DNA of 64,000 bases, from contig NZ_CP086136.1 of NCBI RefSeq assembly GCF_017565645.3, forward strand, positions 744,001-808,000, given 5' to 3'. Shown here one piece after another: positions 60,380 through 64,000 of the stretch (position 1 is its first letter; each line of letters opens with the position of its first letter). The translations under genes were made by a program, and so were the position numbers. Source of the stretch: Bradyrhizobium barranii subsp. barranii. Its GTDB lineage: Bacteria > Pseudomonadota > Alphaproteobacteria > Rhizobiales > Xanthobacteraceae. The notes under the pieces were generated by a model that was given only the letters and a program-made list of their open reading frames with translations, did not search any database and was not told where the DNA came from.

Positions 60380-61825
60380 ATGTCCGACATCGCCGAAATT
60401 CCGGTCGATGAACAAGAGCGCCCGTTGCCGCCGCCTCCGCGGCCGGTACGAAGCGCGCTGATGGACGGGCCGATTCTGCGCACGCTGCTCGGCCTCGCCT
60501 GGCCGAACGTGGTCGCGCTGTCGGCCGGCACCTGTGTGGTGATCGCGGAGACCTCCTATATCGGCCGGCTCGGCGTCGAGGCGCTGGCGGCAATGGCGCT
60601 GGTGTTTCCGACAGTGATCCTGACCATGACGATGTCCGGCGGGGCCATGGGCGGCGCCGTGGCGTCGGCCATCGCGCGGGCGCTCGGCGCAGGCGACCGC
60701 GAGCGCGCCGGCACGCTCGCCGCACATGCGCTGCTGATCGGCATCACCTTCGGCCTCGTCTTCATGCTGGGCATGCTGATCTTCGGGCCGCGCGTTCTGG
60801 AAATGCTCGGCGGACGCGGGGATGTGCTGACGCATGCGGTCGCCTACACGCAGGTGTTTTTTGGCGGGGCCGTGCTGCCGTGGCTGCTCAACACCATGGC
60901 CGGCGTGTTGCGCGGCACTGGCAACATGAAGCTGCCCTCGCTGTTGATGCTGAATTCCGCGGTCATGCAGGTCGTGCTTGGCGGTACGCTGGGCCTCGGG
61001 CTCGGGCCCGTGCCGCAGTTCGGCATGCGCGGCGTCGCGGCCGGCTCGCTGATCGCCTATTCCATGAACATCTGTGTGATGGGCTGGTACCTGTTCTCCG
61101 GCCGCGCCCGAATCGTACCGAAACTGCGCGGGCTGCGCGTTCAATGGGCGATGTTCTTCGATATCCTGAAGGTCGGCGCCATCGCCTGCTTCTCGCCGCT
61201 GCAATCGGTGCTGACGATCTCGATCTTCACCCACATGCTGGCAAAGTTCGGCACTGCGATCCTCGCCGGCTACGGCATCGGCGCGCGGCTGGAATTTTTG
61301 CTGACCTCGATCGCGTTCTCGTTCGGCATCGCTTCGGTGCCGATGATCGGCATGGCAGTCGGGGGCGGCCGCATCGCGCGCGCCCGGCGCATCGCCTGGA
61401 TCGCCGGTGCGAGCGCGTTCGTCGCCGTCGGCGCGCCGGCGTGCCTCGTCGCGCTGTTCCCAGATCTCTGGGTCAACATCTTCACCGACAGCGCAACGGT
61501 GCGTGCGACCAGCCATCAATATCTGTCGACGGTGGCGCCGTTCTACGCCTTCATCGGGCTCGCCTCGACGATGTATTTCTCGTCGCAGGGCGCGGCCAAG
61601 GTGATCGGGCCGGTGCTGGCGCAGACCGCGCGCCTGATCTACATCGCTGCGATCGGCTGGTGGCTGCCGACGCACGACGCCACCGCGCAGAGCTTCTTCT
61701 GGCTGGCCGCCAGCTCGATGGTCGTGCTCGGCCTGCTCTCGTGCTCCAGCGTGGTGCTGACACGCTGGGGGCCGCGCGAGACGAAACCTACGATCAGGCC
61801 TGCGCTTTCGGGCGTTGCAGACTAG
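60380..61825 (+). CDS. MATE-family multidrug/toxin exporter
   Basis: 481 residues with 12 expected membrane helices in two halves. Typical MATE stretches are LLGLAWPNVVALSAGTCVVI, TMSGGAMGGAVASAIARALG and NTMAGVLRGTGNMKLPSLLM. It exports cationic or organic compounds with Na+ or H+ exchange. Its stop shares the CTAG with the stop of the convergent gene. Confidence 0.92.
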   Translation: MSDIAEIPVDEQERPLPPPPRPVRSALMDGPILRTLLGLAWPNVVALSAGTCVVIAETSYIGRLGVEALAAMALVFPTVILTMTMSGGAMGGAVASAIARALGAGDRERAGTLAAHALLIGITFGLVFMLGMLIFGPRVLEMLGGRGDVLTHAVAYTQVFFGGAVLPWLLNTMAGVLRGTGNMKLPSLLMLNSAVMQVVLGGTLGLGLGPVPQFGMRGVAAGSLIAYSMNICVMGWYLFSGRARIVPKLRGLRVQWAMFFDILKVGAIACFSPLQSVLTISIFTHMLAKFGTAILAGYGIGARLEFLLTSIAFSFGIASVPMIGMAVGGGRIARARRIAWIAGASAFVAVGAPACLVALFPDLWVNIFTDSATVRATSHQYLSTVAPFYAFIGLASTMYFSSQGAAKVIGPVLAQTARLIYIAAIGWWLPTHDATAQSFFWLAASSMVVLGLLSCSSVVLTRWGPRETKPTIRPALSGVAD

Positions 61826-62310
61826 CGGTGTCTGTGGCGGCGATGGCCGCCGCCGCCGACATCGGCGAGCCGCATCAATTGCGGGATCATCGCCATCATG
61901 TCGCTGCCGCCGGAACCGCCCAGCATGCCCATGATGTCGCCGCCACCCATGCCGCCCATTCCGGTCGGTATGTAGCCGCCACCGCCCATCGGCGAGTAGC
62001 CGCCGTAATTGGGCGCGCCGAAGCCACCGCCGAAATTGCCGCCGCCGCCCCCCATCATGCCGCCGAGCCCGCCGCCGCCGTTCTCCATCATGCGGCTCAT
62101 CATCGGACCCATGGTCTGCATCAGCATGGCGAAGCGGCGTTTACCCATCTTCGCCTTCATCATCTCCAGCATCGGCGCCATCTGGGTCATCATGTCCTCG
62201 CCGCCGGCGCCTCCGCCGCCGAGGAACTGCGCCTTTGCCGGCGCGCTTGAGATCGAAAACAGCAGCAGCACGACGGCTGCCTGGCAGATCACTTTATCCG
62301 CACCTCTCAT
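61822..62310 (-). CDS. Secreted Gly/Met-rich low-complexity protein
   Basis: 162 residues from ATG 62310, after GAGGAGC. Signal peptide VICQAAVVLLLFSISSAPAKA. The mature protein has Met-rich helices (MMTQMAPMLEMMKAKMGK, LMQTMGPMMSRMME) and then Gly/Tyr repeats (GGMMGGGGGN, GGGYIPTGMGGMGGGD), ending in GGGGHRRHRHR, a His/Arg cluster. Met and His richness suggests periplasmic Cu(I) or other metal binding, or methionine-based oxidant protection; neither is shown. Its stop overlaps the MATE stop on the other strand. Confidence 0.75.
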   Translation of the reverse strand: MRGADKVICQAAVVLLLFSISSAPAKAQFLGGGGAGGEDMMTQMAPMLEMMKAKMGKRRFAMLMQTMGPMMSRMMENGGGGLGGMMGGGGGNFGGGFGAPNYGGYSPMGGGGYIPTGMGGMGGGDIMGMLGGSGGSDMMAMIPQLMRLADVGGGGHRRHRHR

Positions 62311-62410
62311 GGCCTGCTCCTCGCGTGCGTGGCTCCGCCGGGAGAGCGGAGCCAACCGGACGCACGCGGCCATCGTTAGGGCCGGCGAGGGCAGGGCTCT
62401 GTGAGAAAGA

Positions 62411-62812
62411 TCACGCAGCCACAGCCGGGAACGCCCGGTGTATCGCGGCGACGGCGTCCTTGGTCTGCCCCTGGACGTAAGCCGCAAGCTCGTTCGGCAG
62501 CATGTCGATGATCCAGACAAGGCGGCAGCTCGCCTCGCCCTCGGCGATCACCTGCACCGAGGCGCTGTAATGCCTGAGCCGCTCGTTGTTGATGGCGTAG
62601 ACCAGCCGCCGCCGCGCATCGTCGCAATCGACCAGCACCTCGCGCGCCACTGATCCATTGGCGAAGGTGACGATGCGCGCATCGCCGTCGAGCGTGCAGG
62701 CGGTGACGAAGCCCGGCGCCAGCCGCTGAGGCAGCGCGCCGAAATCGCGCACGGCGTCCCAGACGTCGCGGGCGGGAACGGGGAGGGAAATGTCGTTGTG
62801 GATGGAGGCCAT
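62411..62812 (-). CDS. SRPBCC-fold (polyketide cyclase/START-like) protein
   Basis: 133 residues with the helix-grip pattern: ISLPVPARDVWDAVRDFGAL at the start, CTLDGDARIVTFANGSVARE, RLVYAINNERLRHYSASVQV and RLVWIIDMLP, then a long C-terminal helix (VQGQTKDAVAAIHRAF). These proteins bind hydrophobic ligands; the ligand is unknown. It is placed 100 bases upstream of the Met-rich gene on the same strand. Confidence 0.85.
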   Translation of the reverse strand: MASIHNDISLPVPARDVWDAVRDFGALPQRLAPGFVTACTLDGDARIVTFANGSVAREVLVDCDDARRRLVYAINNERLRHYSASVQVIAEGEASCRLVWIIDMLPNELAAYVQGQTKDAVAAIHRAFPAVAA

Positions 62813-62862
62813 GGTTGATCCTTATAATGTGGAGAGACGAGCGATAGGGCCATCATCTCAGG

Positions 62863-62967
62863 TGTCATCGCCCGACTTGATCGGGCGATCCAGTATTCCA
62901 GAGGCCACTGTGATTGAATCGAGAAGCCGCAGCGTACTGGATGCCCCGGTCAAGCCGGGGCATGACA
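62863..62967. repeat. Interspersed palindromic repeat, family A (copy 3)
   Basis: CCCGACTTGATCGGG hairpin, CAGTATTCCAGAGGCC, GTACTGGATGCCCC and CCCCGGTCAAGCCGGGG hairpin, as in the other copies. It lies in the gap between two minus-strand genes. Confidence 0.85.
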
Positions 62968-62993
62968 GCGTGTGAGGCGATGGCGGCCGACGC

Positions 62994-63360
62994 TCACACG
63001 CAAACCGCCTCGACATTGTTGCCATCGGGATCAATCAGGAACGCCGCATAGTAGGTCGGGCTATAGTCCTTGCGCGGGCCAGCGCCGCCATTGTCGCGGC
63101 CGCCGCTCTTCAGGCCCTCGCTGTGGAATGCCTTGACCGCATCATGGTCCTTGGCGCGAAACGCGCGCGCCGTCGGCCTTGCGTCCCTTGTTCAGGTGCA
63201 GCCAGAGCGCCGGCTCGCCCTTCGGCCCGAACCCCGCATAGCCGTCGCCGCTGGAGCACAGGGCGTAGCCGAGCGGCGCCAGCACCGCGGTGTAGAAGCG
63301 CGTGGCGGCGTCGAGGTCGGCAACACGCAGTCCGATGTGGTCGTACATGATCGTCTCCAT
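62994..63360 (-). pseudogene. VOC/glyoxalase-family protein, frameshifted
   Basis: The first frame (from ATG 63360; ATG 63348 possible) reads MYDHIGLRVADLDAATRFYT, GYAGFGPKGEPALWLHLNKG and stops early at 63142. The second half lies in another frame: FRAKDHDAVKAFHSEGLKSG, GPRKDYSPTYYAAFLIDPDG and NNVEAVCV with TGA at 62994-62996. The break is at about 63165-63175 in a GCGCGCG run. Together they make a normal VOC protein of about 122 residues with both metal-site halves. Sequencing error or real inactivation are both possible. Confidence 0.75.
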
Positions 63361-63403
63361 TGCAAAGCGCGCCGCAACTGGCGCGCGCCGGAGACGACCC
63401 TAT

Positions 63404-64000
63404 TCAGTTGAGGGTCGCGCGCTCTTGGAGAATCTTGCGCTCGCCCTTCGACGCCTGCCGGAACTTCGTCGGCGACACGCCGGCAGCGCGATGGAAGGTG
63501 CGGACGAAATTGGAGAGATCGCCGAAGCCGACGTCATAGGCGACATCGGTGACCGCGATGTCATCATCTGTCAGCAGCCGCGCCGCGTGGCGTAGCCGCG
63601 AGCGCACCAGATATTGATGCGGGGTGACGCCGAGCACGGCCGAGAACAGCCGCAGGAAATGGAACGGGCTGAGGCCCGCCTGCCGCGCGGCCTGTTCGAG
63701 GTCGACCTCGGCATGCGAGTTGGCGTCGATCCACAGCGCGGCTTCGACGGCGCGGCGGCGGTCGCGTGCGGTGGGCGTGGCCGGCTTGCGCGCCTTGCCC
63801 GAGACGACATCGATGAAGCGGCCGGCCAGAATTTGACCGACCTCGTCGAGACCGAGGTCGCTGTTGCCATCTGCCGCCGTCTGAGCGAGCTCGCCCAGCA
63901 CCATCAGCTCGGGCAGCGGCGGTGTCGCGCCGACCTGCCAGATATCGCGTCGTCCCCCGAGGGCATCGACCAGGTCTTCGCTGAAGAAGAAGCCCAGGCA
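63404..64000 (-). CDS. AraC-family regulator (partial, enters from the window edge)
   Basis: 199 residues are visible; the frame is open to the edge ([16 protein letters not shown]... before the first internal Met at 63904). The C-terminal AraC HTH pair is complete: [60 protein letters not shown]. It lies 43 bases upstream of the VOC gene on the same strand and may regulate it. Confidence 0.88.
   Translation of the reverse strand, partial: CLGFFFSEDLVDALGGRRDIWQVGATPPLPELMVLGELAQTAADGNSDLGLDEVGQILAGRFIDVVSGKARKPATPTARDRRRAVEAALWIDANSHAEVDLEQAARQAGLSPFHFLRLFSAVLGVTPHQYLVRSRLRHAARLLTDDDIAVTDVAYDVGFGDLSNFVRTFHRAAGVSPTKFRQASKGERKILQERATLN

Noticed and set aside
1..64000. CRISPR array, intact insertion sequence or prophage
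   Set aside because: No regularly spaced identical repeats, no complete transposase and no phage structural genes were seen.

Overview
The window looks like the chromosome of an alphaproteobacterium, most likely a Bradyrhizobium. It is GC-rich. It carries a GcrA cell-cycle regulator, an EcfG-type promoter, a SAM-II riboswitch ahead of metZ, a haloalkane dehalogenase whose residues and neighbours match DbjA of B. japonicum/diazoefficiens, a LuxR/LuxI pair of the Bja/Bra type, and several families of palindromic intergenic repeats. These names rest on recalled family knowledge; no database search was run.

Layout. 1-3.1 kb: trehalose synthesis (otsB, otsA) and a small secreted protein. 3.27-8.4 kb: a tRNA-Ser(GGA) followed by a decayed accessory region with remnants of a serine recombinase, a type III Mod methyltransferase and an AspBHI-like modification-dependent restriction enzyme. 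It also holds a frameshifted exonuclease and a lysR gene that lost its 3' end at the far junction. 9.2-11.3 kb: quorum sensing with a clear lux-box palindrome. 11.5-14.9 kb: a branched-chain amino acid ABC transporter without a binding protein. 15-18.3 kb: AraC regulator and TonB siderophore receptor. 18.6-22.5 kb: glutamine synthetase-like ligase, Rieske oxygenase and divergent IclR regulator. 22.5-25.4 kb: PRC-barrel protein, frameshifted cation/proton antiporter, truncated haemoglobin.

25.7-33.2 kb: aerobic benzoyl-CoA (box) pathway: BoxR (HTH plus shikimate-kinase-like domain), benzoate-CoA ligase, a hydrolase, BoxC and BoxB, with TGCA-type operator candidates; boxA is absent here. 33.3-39.2 kb: SDR, polysaccharide deacetylase, BON/OmpA protein, TetR-dbjA operon, SelW-like protein. 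39.6-47.4 kb: a membrane protein, then phoR-pstSCAB-phoU-phoB with a Pho box. 47.6-52.6 kb: gcrA, argD-argF, hslO, apaG. 52.7-55.8 kb: opgC with two SGNH-hydrolase paralogues, one lacking its catalytic blocks. 55.9-58.5 kb: metZ under a SAM-II riboswitch plus terminator/antiterminator, and a long dCTP deaminase. 58.6-64 kb: PAS protein, unknown conserved protein, MATE exporter, Gly/Met-rich secreted protein, SRPBCC protein, frameshifted VOC protein and a partial AraC regulator.

Most genes are compact, often overlapping operons. The 3.36-8.37 kb stretch differs: sparse coding, broken genes and tail-to-tail gene junctions. Three genes elsewhere or in that stretch (exonuclease, antiporter, VOC) carry the same class of frameshift (+1 or -2), so sequencing error must be excluded before they are called pseudogenes.
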